Below, one piece after another: positions 23,242-32,454 of a DNA stretch of 64,000 nt. The translations under genes were made by a program, and so were the position numbers. A model generated the notes under the pieces. That model did no database searches. It saw only the letters and a program-made list of their open reading frames with translations, and was not told where the DNA came from. Source of the stretch: Cercospora beticola (Eukaryota > Ascomycota > Dothideomycetes > Mycosphaerellales > Mycosphaerellaceae). The stretch lies in the NCBI RefSeq assembly GCF_033473495.1, contig NC_088944.1, positions 496,001-560,000 of the forward strand, in the 5' to 3' direction. Position 1 is the first letter of the stretch, and each line of letters begins with the position of its first letter.

Positions 23242-23988
23242 CGCGCGCGACGCCATGGTAGGACTAACATTCACAACTTTCGCTGCCGCTCACAGCATGA
23301 CGAGGCAGAATGGCGAGCGACAAGATACCATCCGTTGAAAAGCGCCAAATGCACTCACGCTCTGCATTCGGTCATGCAGAGGCATGATGTATTGGCATGG
23401 TCCTCGTCTGCAGGGTCATCTACATTCCTCAGACGTAGATAGCACACGGACACACATTCACTTGTTGACGATTCTTGTCACCACTCCTGTGCAGATTTTC
23501 TTTTTCCTTTTTTTCCCATTTGCTCGTTGAGAATCGCAATCTCGCTTTGCTTGCTTCCCGTCGGACAATTTCCACTCCGGACGCCAATCTATGAGACATA
23601 TCACCATCCAATGGTCCCACATGCATGGGGCCATGCCATGGCCGATGGGCGATGGAAGACATGCTCCATTCTATGTGCGATGAAAGGCGTGCTCCGTCCT
23701 ATGTCGGATGAGAGACATGCCCCGTCCCATGCCCGACGAGAGGCATGCTCCTTTCCGCCTACCAGACGACGCCAATGTGGCGGCACCCCTGTCCTTTGAT
23801 ATGATCTCCGCCACCATCAATCCTTTACAGCGAACTGCCGGCAAGAAGGAAAAGAACAAAAAAGAAAAGAATCATTCTCTCTGTTGCCAAACCCACACCT
23901 CTCCTGGGACTGTCTTCTCCCATTCACACTTTCCTCTCCCTCGCAACCTTCACCACCTCAGGGGAAAAAACTCCCGAAGCCCATCATC
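23242..23988. other. Intergenic and upstream region of the second family A gene
   Basis: Contains a 28-bp minisatellite (listed separately) and pyrimidine-rich leader sequence just upstream of the ATG at 23989. A T-rich tract lies at 23497-23520. No gene is supported; the frames here are produced by the repeat. Confidence 0.5.
23649..23760. repeat. 28-bp minisatellite, 4 units
   Basis: Four exact-length units start at 23649, 23677, 23705 and 23733. Each follows the pattern GATG-A-AGRCATGCTCC..CATG. Most between-unit differences are C/T or A/G transitions. The array lies 230-340 bp upstream of the family A gene at 23989 and resembles in content the CATG-box repeats before the other family A / family B pair. 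Confidence 0.8.
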
Positions 23989-25092
23989 ATGACCTGGACT
24001 GGTGTGTTCGAAAACCTTAGCGTTCAAGACCTCAGTCGTCCACATTCCCGCATCAGCTGGTCCGCCGGCACTCTCAAGGCGATACTTTCGTTTTGCGCCG
24101 AGCACCAAGTCTCCGATCGGAACCGTCCAAGCCCAGAGCAGCTGGTTCAACTACTCAACAAAATTGACGCGCCAACGAGCGATGTTGATGCGTGGAAGGC
24201 GGCAGGCACCAAGACTTTGGCTTGTATTGCTTCGCGTACGGCGCAGCTGGCTAAGGCGGGAGATGTGTTGAAAGAGGTGAAGAGCAAGGATGGAAAGTGG
24301 GTTTGTCAGTGGGCGCAGTATAGCCTGTTGTGGACGGATAAGGAGTGGACGGGAGAGACGGTGGTTGTGGAAACTGAGCTTTCGCCTGCCGAGGCGAAGA
24401 TGCTGAGGGAATTTCGCCCTGTAGTTGCTCGTCGCCATGAGTTGGGACATAAGCGTCTTGTTGATGCTGCTGCGCATGTCTACCAGCAACGTCTCAAGGC
24501 TGGAGAGGCATTTGCTGCATTGGTGAAGGAGGAGGACAGCGCCGGGCTGACGATGAAGAAGAGCAAGAAGCCGAAGAAGGATATTCATCTTCGCAACAAC
24601 AGCACACCGTCCAAAACCGATACCAACGCCGGCGTCAGCACTCCAAACTCCACCTCCAGCAGCCCGGCTGCTGTCAAGACCCCCGTCCTCCCGTCGACTA
24701 TGGTGGCCTTGCCACGCCCACGCCAATCGCCAGTGGCCATCCCATCGCCAATTGTTACGGATTCCGAATGCTCCTTCACGGACTTCATCGAAGCATCAGT
24801 TCGCAAGAACGCGAAGCTGAAGAAAGCGGCAACCACTTCCACGTCCATCGATCCCATCAATATCCCAGCTCGCAAGGAGAACGAAGCAGCAGCCACCACC
24901 GCCTTCTCCTCCGTCCATTTTACCGACGTCCCAGCTCGCAAGAAGACCAAAACGCCTACCTCTGAGAAGGGACTGACCCCCCTATCGCCACCAGCAACGC
25001 CTCGACCATCTCAGTCACCACTCTTGCCAGCAGTAGCTACAGCTCCATTGAACGCGAGCGTCGTCGACAACGATGACTGGTTGAACATCTGA
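23989..25092 (+). CDS. Family A orphan protein, member 2
   Basis: An intronless gene of 367 residues; the ATG at 23989 starts MTWTGVFENLSVQDLS, which aligns with the exon junction of the paralog at 20731-21557. Residues 1-165 are the shared globular domain (ISWSAGTLKAILSFCAEHQ, VSDRNRPSPEQLVQLLNKI, DAPTSDVDAW, KWVCQWAQYSLLW). Residues 165-360 are Lys/Ser/Pro/Thr-rich and probably disordered, with two copies of a V-Phe/Ile-x-P-A-R-K-(E/K) type box. The chain ends DNDDWLNI, which fits an Atg8-interacting (W-x-x-I after acids) pattern; such short motifs occur by chance. No enzyme motif is visible. Same strand as the family B gene 750 bp upstream. Confidence 0.8.
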   Translation: MTWTGVFENLSVQDLSRPHSRISWSAGTLKAILSFCAEHQVSDRNRPSPEQLVQLLNKIDAPTSDVDAWKAAGTKTLACIASRTAQLAKAGDVLKEVKSKDGKWVCQWAQYSLLWTDKEWTGETVVVETELSPAEAKMLREFRPVVARRHELGHKRLVDAAAHVYQQRLKAGEAFAALVKEEDSAGLTMKKSKKPKKDIHLRNNSTPSKTDTNAGVSTPNSTSSSPAAVKTPVLPSTMVALPRPRQSPVAIPSPIVTDSECSFTDFIEASVRKNAKLKKAATTSTSIDPINIPARKENEAAATTAFSSVHFTDVPARKKTKTPTSEKGLTPLSPPATPRPSQSPLLPAVATAPLNASVVDNDDWLNI

Positions 25093-26463
25093 GCAAACGC
25101 CAAAGGAGCGGGAAAGATACCGAAGACCAGTCTTTTGGTTGCGTGGATCGCTCAGAAAGCAAAGTTGCGATTGAGGGCATTCTATTTGCCACACGGACGT
25201 TTAGCCAAAGACAAAAGAACGAAGAAAAAAACAAAAGACGCTCTGACGCAACGACTCGAATTGCTACTGTCGAGCCATCTCGAAGGTTGCTTGTTCTGTT
25301 AGCTTACCAGGGCATTTTGCTACAAATCATAACACGTTGATATCTTTACTCACAGTCCGTGTCCAAATCCGTGTTCACTCGCCGGGCCTGCAGGCTGCAG
25401 GGAACGAAGTGAAGCGTTCTGTCGCCGCGATATTCCCCTGCTCTGCCTACAAAATATCGACCTCTTTGTCATAGAGCCCAACTTGTATCCTTTGTTCTTT
25501 CGTCGTAAGCAAATGTATTATGCATGCTCTAGACTTTTCTCGCCATGTCAGTTCGAAGGAGACAGAGAGACAGGCCTGATTCCAAGACTGAACAAGCAGC
25601 TTTGAGAGTTGCCATGAGTTTGAAGAATCCTGCTGAATTATAAGCGGTACGGCGGATCGATCAATCAAGTAGAACTCCTCGCATAGCTGGGGCGTGGGAG
25701 ACACGTGCCCATAGTAGCGTGAAGAGGACAATGCGCCTGTAGTGGACCAGATGCAGTAGATCTTGCTGGGTATGTGTCCTATTGCTGTCTTCGAAGACCA
25801 AGTAGTCGAGCCCGTCGCGCCAGTCTGCTGTCGTGGAGCACAACGCGCAGGGGTCTCATCAGAACACGACGCTGGTTACGGCCAGATTCACCACCTTCTT
25901 CGGCTTGAAGACATGCTGGCGACATATTGAAGGAGCTCATTCTCATTGACTTCTTGACCATGGCCATCACCTGTGTTTCTCGTTCGTCATGGTGTAGTGC
26001 CCCATGCACTTCACAATTCACTCGTTCTTTGCCATCGTGGCCGAGTCGTTCGCGCTCCTCAGAAGGGCTCTGACCATCTTGGACGTCTACTACGTTGCGA
26101 GTCTGATCAAGACGCCGTACACCAGCGTTCTGATCCTGTCTCCCAACTTTGACTGCGGCGTGGAGCGACCAGGCCGGCCCGTCAGGTGGGAGCGTCCGTG
26201 ATGGAGCTTCGCGCTGTGTTCCGTCAGCTCACCGTCGCTGCGTCTGCGAAGTTTCTGGAAGGTAGTGGGTTCGCCGCGACGGCCGGTGGGGAAGCTCGTG
26301 AGTCGAGCGTCTGAGGAATATTCAAGGCTGCTCGTCGAGGTCGGCGTCTTTCGATGCCGTCCAAGAGGCACGCGACTCCTTGCAAGCCTTCGATCTGAAG
26401 ATTGGTGCGTGAGAGGGAAGCTGAGGGAAACGTCCAGCAGGGCGGAAATTCGACTCTCGATGT
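25093..26463. other. Intergenic with weak relics
   Basis: A minus frame at 25447-25731 (94 codons) is protein-like (aromatic and hydrophobic residues well spaced) but matches nothing known. Other frames are short. No RNA gene or mobile element is seen. Confidence 0.35.
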
Positions 26464-26485
26464 TTGCTGCCGAAGACGGTGACTG

Positions 26486-26956
26486 GTGCGCGCTGGTCAT
26501 CACCGCTTCCACATCAACCTCATCACCGCCGCTTCCACATCGACTTCATCCTCACAACACCCCCAGCAACTTCGTCACCACTTCATCACCGCCACCCCCC
26601 GACTACCGGTGCTCTCTTCGCAAAGCTCAGCGCCCACGTCACTACCACCTTCGCAAAGCTCAACGCCCACATCACTACCACCTTCACAAAGGTCAGCGCC
26701 TACGGAAAAAGACACCGCCATCCCTCGTTTCGAAGAGGTCGCCAACGCAATCGGCAGAGAGCTGAGAAGGATGGTCGGCACCGCATGCGAGGCCTTGGCA
26801 GGGATGAAGGGTAACAAGGAAGAGAGTGGCGCAGCGCTGCAGCCTGAGCCCTCGCACAAGCTCGCATCTGCAACCGACTGCGACTGGGTCCTGATCACAA
26901 AGAAGCAAAACGCTCCAGCTGCACTGGGCGAGAGCGCAGACCAGAAGACCGGATGA
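26486..26956 (+). CDS. Hypothetical Ser/Pro-rich protein with tandem repeats
   Basis: A frame of 156 codons. The first half is Ser/Thr/Pro-rich and contains 11-residue repeats (SQSSAPTSLPP type) made by a 33-bp tandem repeat. The second half is more ordered (FEEVANAIGRELRRMVGTA, then a helix to GMKG) and ends with a hydrophilic tail holding DCDWVLI, a W-x-x-I string after acids like the C terminus of family A member 2. The true start is uncertain because the reading frame is open through low-complexity sequence, and an upstream exon in another frame is possible. An antisense frame (26575-27117) is longer but Cys/Ser-rich without structure, so I prefer the plus strand. Confidence 0.4.
   Translation: MRAGHHRFHINLITAASTSTSSSQHPQQLRHHFITATPRLPVLSSQSSAPTSLPPSQSSTPTSLPPSQRSAPTEKDTAIPRFEEVANAIGRELRRMVGTACEALAGMKGNKEESGAALQPEPSHKLASATDCDWVLITKKQNAPAALGESADQKTG
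26616..26705. repeat. 33-bp tandem repeat, 2.7 units
   Basis: Units begin CTTCGCAAAGCTCAGCGCCC at 26616, 26649 and 26682 (the last partial, CTTCACAAAGGTCAGCG). A length divisible by three keeps the surrounding frame open. Confidence 0.75.
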
Positions 26957-28851
26957 GAACAGAAGAGTGGGTCTATCACAGGTCGCTTGAACGGCCGCAC
27001 TGGGTGCGTTTCCGAAGGTGTCGACATTGTCCTGCACAATGTTGCGCTTCTGCCGGTCTTGTTCGTACAGCGATAGATTGATGGCACGTCTGGCGGCATG
27101 TCCAGCAGCGATGGCATGTCCGGTAAGCTTCTCTGTATCGTAGCGAGAGGCCATTAAAGTGTTTGGTCAGCGAGTGTCACAGATAGCCTAGTGTCGCAAG
27201 CCAAGATTGCTCGATTTTCGTACGTGCGGCATAACAACGTAAGGACGCAAAGCTTCGAGAGATGTGCCTTAGGAATTTCGTCGCAAAGAGAGGAATTTAC
27301 TCGCAAAGAGGGAAATTCAGTCGCAAAGAGGGGAATTCAGTCTCGCAAAGAGGGGAATTCAGTCTCGCAAAGGGAGGAATTCAGTCGCAAAGAGCGGAAT
27401 TTCCTCGCAAAGAGAGGAATTTAGTCGCAAAGAGAGGAATTCAATTAAGAAAGGAATTACTGCCTGCGTTGCTAAGAACACAGGCACGAGTCCGCAGGGG
27501 CATGACTTCGAATGTCGATTCGTAGCTCGAATGCTTTAGCTATCCTCTTTGCATCTCTAGAAAGATTCAGTCTGCGGAGGATAGAACTTTTAGCTAGCCT
27601 GCGGAAGACCGTCCAGGATGAGGGTGGCGTTCAAGAGAGCTACATCTGAAGAGCGTAATCTTTTGACGAGATGGTTGGTATTGTGGTCGAGATGAGACAG
27701 GACGAAACGTTGCGAATTCACGGCGATTGGTGGGGAAAAGTACGAAAATTGAAAAGCATATTGGCAAGGGAATAGAAAATTCCACGCTGGTATTCCTCGG
27801 CCAAGCTTCCTGGTCTCTGTTTGACATCCCTATCCTTGCTCGCGGTCTCGACATATCGATCCGAGCCTCTTGGCTGAATTGTACAACAATGGTCACAAGG
27901 GGATCGAAGCATTTAGCTGCTACGCCGACACCCTATGCGATGCACATGTACGTCCGTATGATTGCCATTTGTACAGAATTGGGCAGAGGTGCATGCACTG
28001 GCAACGTGACCTTTAGAACGCTTCAGTAGCCTTAGGAGAGGTCGATGCAGATTTGGAGCTCTAGAGACTGTATCCTAGCTGGTTCCAAATCACGAAGCGG
28101 CATAGCCAATGCGGAATATGGACCGGATGACCGCCACGGGGACAGTGTGCAGAGGTTAATCTCCTAGCAACAAACTTTGCGTGCTTTGGAAAGCGGATGA
28201 ACATCTTGTGTTTCCTTTCGGAGACGACCATCATGAGCTGACTGGTCACGGCGGTCGACGGGGATAAGCAATGGCTCAAGGAGAAATCTCAAGCTGCGTG
28301 CGTTGGGAAGACATTTAGGGCGCTGCGGGATAGTAAGACCTATCCGGTTTGTGAGACGGAATGGAGGAGATGCGCCAAAGGCGGTGATTGCGGCTACGAA
28401 GGAGCAGACAGGGTAGTGGTAGTAGAAGTGGTGGCTGGAGATGGACGAATGGCGATGCGTACCATGGCACGTGAACGGCACTTGACCGGTGGCTGTCGGG
28501 CTGCATTGGCGGCGAGTGGTTGTTGCAAGCTATGGAGTACAAAGTAATGTGGGCAGATGATGCGAATGACCCTTCGCTGAGCACGTTGCCGGCAATGCCT
28601 CGCGCTCAATGACATGAGGGTGTCTCCGCGAGAATGCTGCGCAGAAGCCTCGGGTTCAGGTCGGCGAGAAGGCGTGAGATGTGCTCTGAGCGGGTCGCAA
28701 GGGCTGACGTCCTGCCGGTGGGGAAAACATTAGTTCGCTGGCAAGAGTGCTGGTCGGTCGTGCTCTGGCTTACCTGGCATCGTTGCGTCGTAAGTCGTGA
28801 TGTTCGTACCGCTGCATTTGTGCGGTGGTGTGCTTCTGTGCTGTCCAAGAT
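26957..28851. other. Intergenic, minisatellite and weak relics
   Basis: Holds the 20-bp minisatellite at 27271-27446 and short frames (27727-28029 plus; 28061-28279 and 28164-28481 minus) with no recognisable family. Nothing else is supported. Confidence 0.35.
27271..27446. repeat. 20-bp minisatellite, about 8.5 units
   Basis: Head-to-tail units of the type AGGAATTCAGTCGCAAAGAG, with two units of 22 bp (extra TC before GCAAAG). Adjacent units differ at the centre (TTTCGT, TTTACT, TTCAGT, TTTCCT). Frames over it are repeat artefacts. Confidence 0.85.
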
Positions 28852-28885
28852 CTACGGGAGAAGAAGAGCAGCGCAGGTGATGGTC

Positions 28886-29572
28886 TCAAAGCCGCGCCGG
28901 CAGTCCCGCCAGCAGCAGCTCATGCACCTTGCCCAAGCCATCCAAGGCCGCGTAGGTGCGTCTGTCGCGTACTGCAGTGGATATGGCACGCACCTGCTCC
29001 TCCACCGCAGCGACATCGAGGCCTTCGCGCGCCGCCGCCTTGCATGCCTGCTGAAATGCCTTCTTGTCGCTCGAGCTGCCCGTATTGCGCAATTGCTGGA
29101 TGTACACGCGGTGCCCTTTGGGAAGCAGATCGAGCTGCTGCTCCTCCTCTTGCTGCTGCTCCTCTTGCTGCTGCTCCTCTTGCCGTTGCTTGTTCTGCTC
29201 CTCCCATCGCCGCTGCTCCGCCAGGAGCTGCGCGCGCTCGACATCCAGTTTGTCCTGCAGCTCTGCGGCGGCGACACGTTGCTTCTGGAGTCGGCGCTGC
29301 TCCGCTTCCACGAGCGCTGCGTGCGCTCGCAACTGCTCTCGCCATCGTACCAGCTCGCGATATACGTCGTGGAATGCAGCTGCTTCGTCGCTCTCGCTCG
29401 AACTGGGGCTGTTGATGGGGTGTGGGAGCTGCTGTGCAGCAGCAGGACGAGTGAGGATTTGGGTGCTGTTCGGACGCGTATGGGGGCGATGCGATGCTGC
29501 CGTTGTTACCGCTACTGTTTGATGGTCCATGGCGGCGGTGGAGATACGTGGAGGATTGGTTGGGGTGGTCAT
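28886..29572 (-). CDS. Family B coiled-coil protein, member 2
   Basis: An intronless gene of 228 residues. The N-terminal 55 are Thr/Pro/Ser-rich. About residues 65-150 form a coiled coil rich in Gln/Glu/Arg, including QEEQQQEEQQQEEEQQ (encoded by CTG/CTC-type repeats on the plus strand, about 29130-29180). The last 75 residues (from LLPKGHRVYIQQLRN) match the C-terminal domain of the family B protein at 22.0-23.2 kb: GSSSDKKAFQQACKAAAREG aligns with its GS..K..F.QAC..AA segment, and both end close to a Leu-Pro. It is divergent from the membrane-protein gene at 29807 across 234 bp. Function unknown. The antisense plus frame (28634-29605), with a long Leu run, is a shadow. Confidence 0.75.
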   Translation of the reverse strand: MTTPTNPPRISTAAMDHQTVAVTTAASHRPHTRPNSTQILTRPAAAQQLPHPINSPSSSESDEAAAFHDVYRELVRWREQLRAHAALVEAEQRRLQKQRVAAAELQDKLDVERAQLLAEQRRWEEQNKQRQEEQQQEEQQQEEEQQLDLLPKGHRVYIQQLRNTGSSSDKKAFQQACKAAAREGLDVAAVEEQVRAISTAVRDRRTYAALDGLGKVHELLLAGLPARL

Positions 29573-29806
29573 CCGTTGTCAACTTGGGTCTTGGGGATGC
29601 AATGACGATTCCGGAAGAAAGATGAAGCGCAATCGGCGCCGACATCATCCTCCGTCAGGTACCCATTGCCGCACCGCACACAACGCACAACATGTGATTC
29701 GCCTGGAGCAGCCAGGATGAATGCATAATTTCTCGTCTTGTCGCCGTTCTGGGCTCCCAAATCACTGTAAAGGCAGGCAGCTAGCAGGCCACCACCAGAC
29801 ACTCCA

Positions 29807-30871
29807 TTGCCATCGCCATCCGCAGCCATGGATCCGCGTTCGCCGAGCATGAAGGCTTCTCCCACGTCTGCACCGGCCATGGACATGGCTGTGGCCCAGT
29901 CTCCGCACGCTGAGAGCACGAAGCTGGAGCAGAAACCCACATCTTTCCAATCGCCGGACATGAAGATGGACATGCCACTCATCTCCACCACCGCAGCGTC
30001 ACCATCCATGAAGAATGAGCCCTCTTCTCCTGCTTTCTCCGCAAAATCACCAGCCATGAAGGCCCCGATCGCAGCTACGGACAGTCAACAACAACACGAC
30101 GCTATGAGTCCGTTGCACCTTCCAGCTCCACGTTATGCTGCTCACAAAAACAACAACAACAACGATAACGCGGCACCATTCGCGAGTGCACCAAATCTGC
30201 CGTCTAACAACAGCACATCCCACCCGACCACAAGCCCTGAGAAGTTGGAGAAGATGTCTGACGCAAGGCGATCGATTCCCGCACGCATTGGGCTCATCCT
30301 TCGCAACGCAGCTCTATCTCTCTTTGCTCTCTACACAATCTCCACCTTCGTCCCATGGAGTTCGCAATGGGCGCGCGCGACGCACAACCCAACCACACAA
30401 GTGCCATGTCTCGCACCCGTGAAAGAGTACGCAAGCGTGAGCATGGAAGAAGATCCAAGTCACTGGCTCCTGCGCCAATTTCCCGAGCATGCAGACATGG
30501 CAGCGTGCACGAATGCGGAAACCTGGTGCCAGCTTCCATCATCATCCGCGTCCAACTCCTCGACCACCAACGTATTGAACTCGGCCATTCTCGCCAAGGG
30601 CTGCGCATCAATGGAGCCCTTACTCCTCCTCCTCAACATGCACCCTGCACTCGTCATCAACAATCACAACACCTCCTCAGCAGTCCCGTCCGGCTTCGAC
30701 TGGACGCAAATCGGATCAAGCGACCAAGAACTCCTTCGCTTGTGGACAGCTCTGCTCGCTCCCGACTCCTTGCTTCCGAGCAATCAGCAAAATCAATGCG
30801 AGCGGGCGATTCTGCAGGCCATGAGAGGGCTTTTGTGGTGTGAAGATTTTCGATTTGCGCGTACGAGGTAG
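29807..30871 (+). CDS. Orphan single-pass membrane protein (group C, member 2)
   Basis: An intronless gene of 354 residues (347 if the Met at 29828 is used). Residues 1-145 are Ser/Pro/Met/Asn-rich and disordered, with several short SPxMK boxes and a KNNNNND run. About residues 160-182 (LRNAALSLFALYTISTFVPW) form a membrane helix after basic residues. The remaining part of about 170 residues is predicted extracytosolic, with Cys spaced through it. Near the end the sequence LLRLWTALLAPDSLLPSNQQ, then CERAILQAMRGLLW, resembles the C terminus of the gene at 31.4-32.4 kb (TLWSALYNSSTPASHLTQSQ, CHAAILFEVEAI). I infer distant homology. Divergent with the family B gene upstream. Confidence 0.72.
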   Translation: MPSPSAAMDPRSPSMKASPTSAPAMDMAVAQSPHAESTKLEQKPTSFQSPDMKMDMPLISTTAASPSMKNEPSSPAFSAKSPAMKAPIAATDSQQQHDAMSPLHLPAPRYAAHKNNNNNDNAAPFASAPNLPSNNSTSHPTTSPEKLEKMSDARRSIPARIGLILRNAALSLFALYTISTFVPWSSQWARATHNPTTQVPCLAPVKEYASVSMEEDPSHWLLRQFPEHADMAACTNAETWCQLPSSSASNSSTTNVLNSAILAKGCASMEPLLLLLNMHPALVINNHNTSSAVPSGFDWTQIGSSDQELLRLWTALLAPDSLLPSNQQNQCERAILQAMRGLLWCEDFRFARTR

Positions 30872-31432
30872 TACACGTCGTCCTCACGCGACTTTCTTCT
30901 AGATGAAAAGTGTTGTGTTTGGGGGCAAAGAGGGAAAGGCAAGGAACCGAGCGAGCAGTGAATCAATGGATAAATGGATGATGAATGCCTGGATGGGACG
31001 AATGAATCGATTCCCATTTCCATTTCTTTGGTAGCCAAGTAGTATTGGCCAATGAACCGCTCGCGAAGAAAGCAGGAAAGGAAAGCACAGTGGTACTTAC
31101 TGTACCACCACGCCAATTGAATGTCATGATATCCCGTCCATCTTCAGCTGATGTATGATCGCCGCCCAATCCATCTCCGCGCTCCTGTATCTTTTTGTTT
31201 CTTCGACGCGCGCCATTCCCGCAAAAGCCATGGCCTTGCCGTTCGGCCGCTGCTTGACGTGTGCACGACATCAAATTCCTGCGGTTGGGAGTGGTAATGT
31301 GCTCGAAGAGGAGAAGCGCAGTAAATCGCAGAGATACATCGTCTTTGGTGTTTTGGTGGGTGTTTCTTTTTTCGGTGGCTTCCGCCGACATGCTAACAAA
31401 TTCATCTTTGGCTGCAGATGGCGGGAGAGCTT
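30872..31432. other. Intergenic
   Basis: Convergent spacer between the genes ending at 30871 and 31433. Frames here (minus 30963-31391, plus 31155-31442) are short and hydrophilic with no domain. Confidence 0.4.
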
Positions 31433-32443
31433 TCAGGCATAGCGGGCGATGTTGTGATGAATGGCCTCAACTTCGAACAAGATGGCAGCGTGGCATGCCA
31501 GCCACTGCGATTGCGTGAGGTGGGATGCTGGCGTCGAGGAATTGTACAGTGCGGACCAGAGGGTCACGATAGGATCCATGTCGCGTAAGTAGGCGGTGTG
31601 CGTGGGAGGTTGGTGTGGTGGTGATGGTGCTGCTGGTGGGATCATGACCGGACGGGTGAACAGTAGGGCGGTGGAGCAGGAGTGCAGCGTAGCTGGTGGG
31701 TCCGAGTCGTAGGAAGAAGGAGAAGAAGGGCGAAGTGGTGGTCGGTGGGCCAAGAAGACAGCGGCGGCAAGTGCGACAGTCGAAAGGATGATGGCGGCGA
31801 CAATGAGACACCAGAATGCCGGCGGAGGCTGGGAGGGAAGTGGGAGACGGTGGTCGACTTGGACCGGGGAGGATGAAGCTGGACTTGCTGGTTGTCTTGG
31901 CCATGTGTTGCGGCGGCGGCGGTGGCGGCTGGGATGCTCGCGCGTGACGAGAACGAGGGGCAGCGAGAGGGGTTGGCTATGTCGGCGAGGGCGTGGAGGC
32001 AGCCCGTCTGGCAGCTCATTGGCCAGCGTTGGTCCGTGGGAGGCTCGTCGCGCGCGAAGCAGCGGAGAGGGCGAGGTGGAGAGGCACGACGTGCTTTCGT
32101 CGGGAAGCCAGGCCGTGTTCTTGACTGCACCACGACGTTCGGCATGTGTATGTTTGGCGGCGGCGGCGTTGCCCTCTTCAGGGTGCAAGGCGGCGGTCGC
32201 CGGCGACAGCTCCAGCTCTGAGGCAGCGAGCACCATCTCGCCCTTCTGCTGCGAGATGGCCGTCTGTCGCATCTGATGGCCTGGTGAAGCAGCACGATGA
32301 TTGTTGCTGCTGCGCGAGAGCGATGGGCGCGCCCCAGGTTGCACCCACACTGTTTGCTGTCCCTCCATCAAGCATTCTGATGCTGGGTCCCGTTCTTCCT
32401 CCTCCACCTCCTCCTCCTCCTCCTTCCCCTCCCCTCCCCTCAT
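31433..32443 (-). CDS. Orphan single-pass membrane protein (group C, member 3)
   Basis: A frame of 336 codons. The first Met at 32443 starts a Glu-rich low-complexity stretch; Met at 32368 (MEGQQTVWV) is a plausible alternative giving 311 residues. The first two-thirds are disordered (Pro/Ser/Arg/His). A membrane helix follows at about residues 212-235 (FWCLIVAAIILSTVALAAAV). After a Pro/Ser linker a short C-terminal domain (IVTLWSALYNSS, HLTQSQWLACHAAILFEVEA) resembles the end of the 29.8-30.9 kb protein. No known family. It is divergent from the coiled-coil gene starting at 32455, with at most about 90 bp between the starts. Confidence 0.65.
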   Translation of the reverse strand: MRGGEGKEEEEEVEEEERDPASECLMEGQQTVWVQPGARPSLSRSSNNHRAASPGHQMRQTAISQQKGEMVLAASELELSPATAALHPEEGNAAAAKHTHAERRGAVKNTAWLPDESTSCLSTSPSPLLRARRASHGPTLANELPDGLPPRPRRHSQPLSLPLVLVTREHPSRHRRRRNTWPRQPASPASSSPVQVDHRLPLPSQPPPAFWCLIVAAIILSTVALAAAVFLAHRPPLRPSSPSSYDSDPPATLHSCSTALLFTRPVMIPPAAPSPPHQPPTHTAYLRDMDPIVTLWSALYNSSTPASHLTQSQWLACHAAILFEVEAIHHNIARYA

Positions 32444-32454
32444 TTCTCCGACGC
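32369..32454. promoter_or_regulatory. Pyrimidine-rich bidirectional promoter candidate
   Basis: Between the divergent starts (minus 32368 or 32443; plus 32455) lies an almost pure C/T tract on the plus strand (CCTCCTCCTCCTCC, then CCCCTCCCCTCCCCT). CT-rich leaders directly before the ATG are common in highly expressed fungal genes. The short spacer means both genes must share this sequence. Inference from layout only. Confidence 0.4.

Noticed and set aside
28634..29605. Long plus-strand frame (323 codons) with a run of leucines
   Set aside because: It is exactly antisense to the Gln/Glu coiled coil of the family B gene; CAG/GAG codons read as CTG/CTC in reverse. The minus-strand gene has a paralog, this frame does not.
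31788..32276. Plus-strand Arg/Gly-rich frame over the membrane protein gene at 31.4-32.4 kb
   Set aside because: No structure, and antisense to a frame with a clear membrane helix and a similar neighbour.
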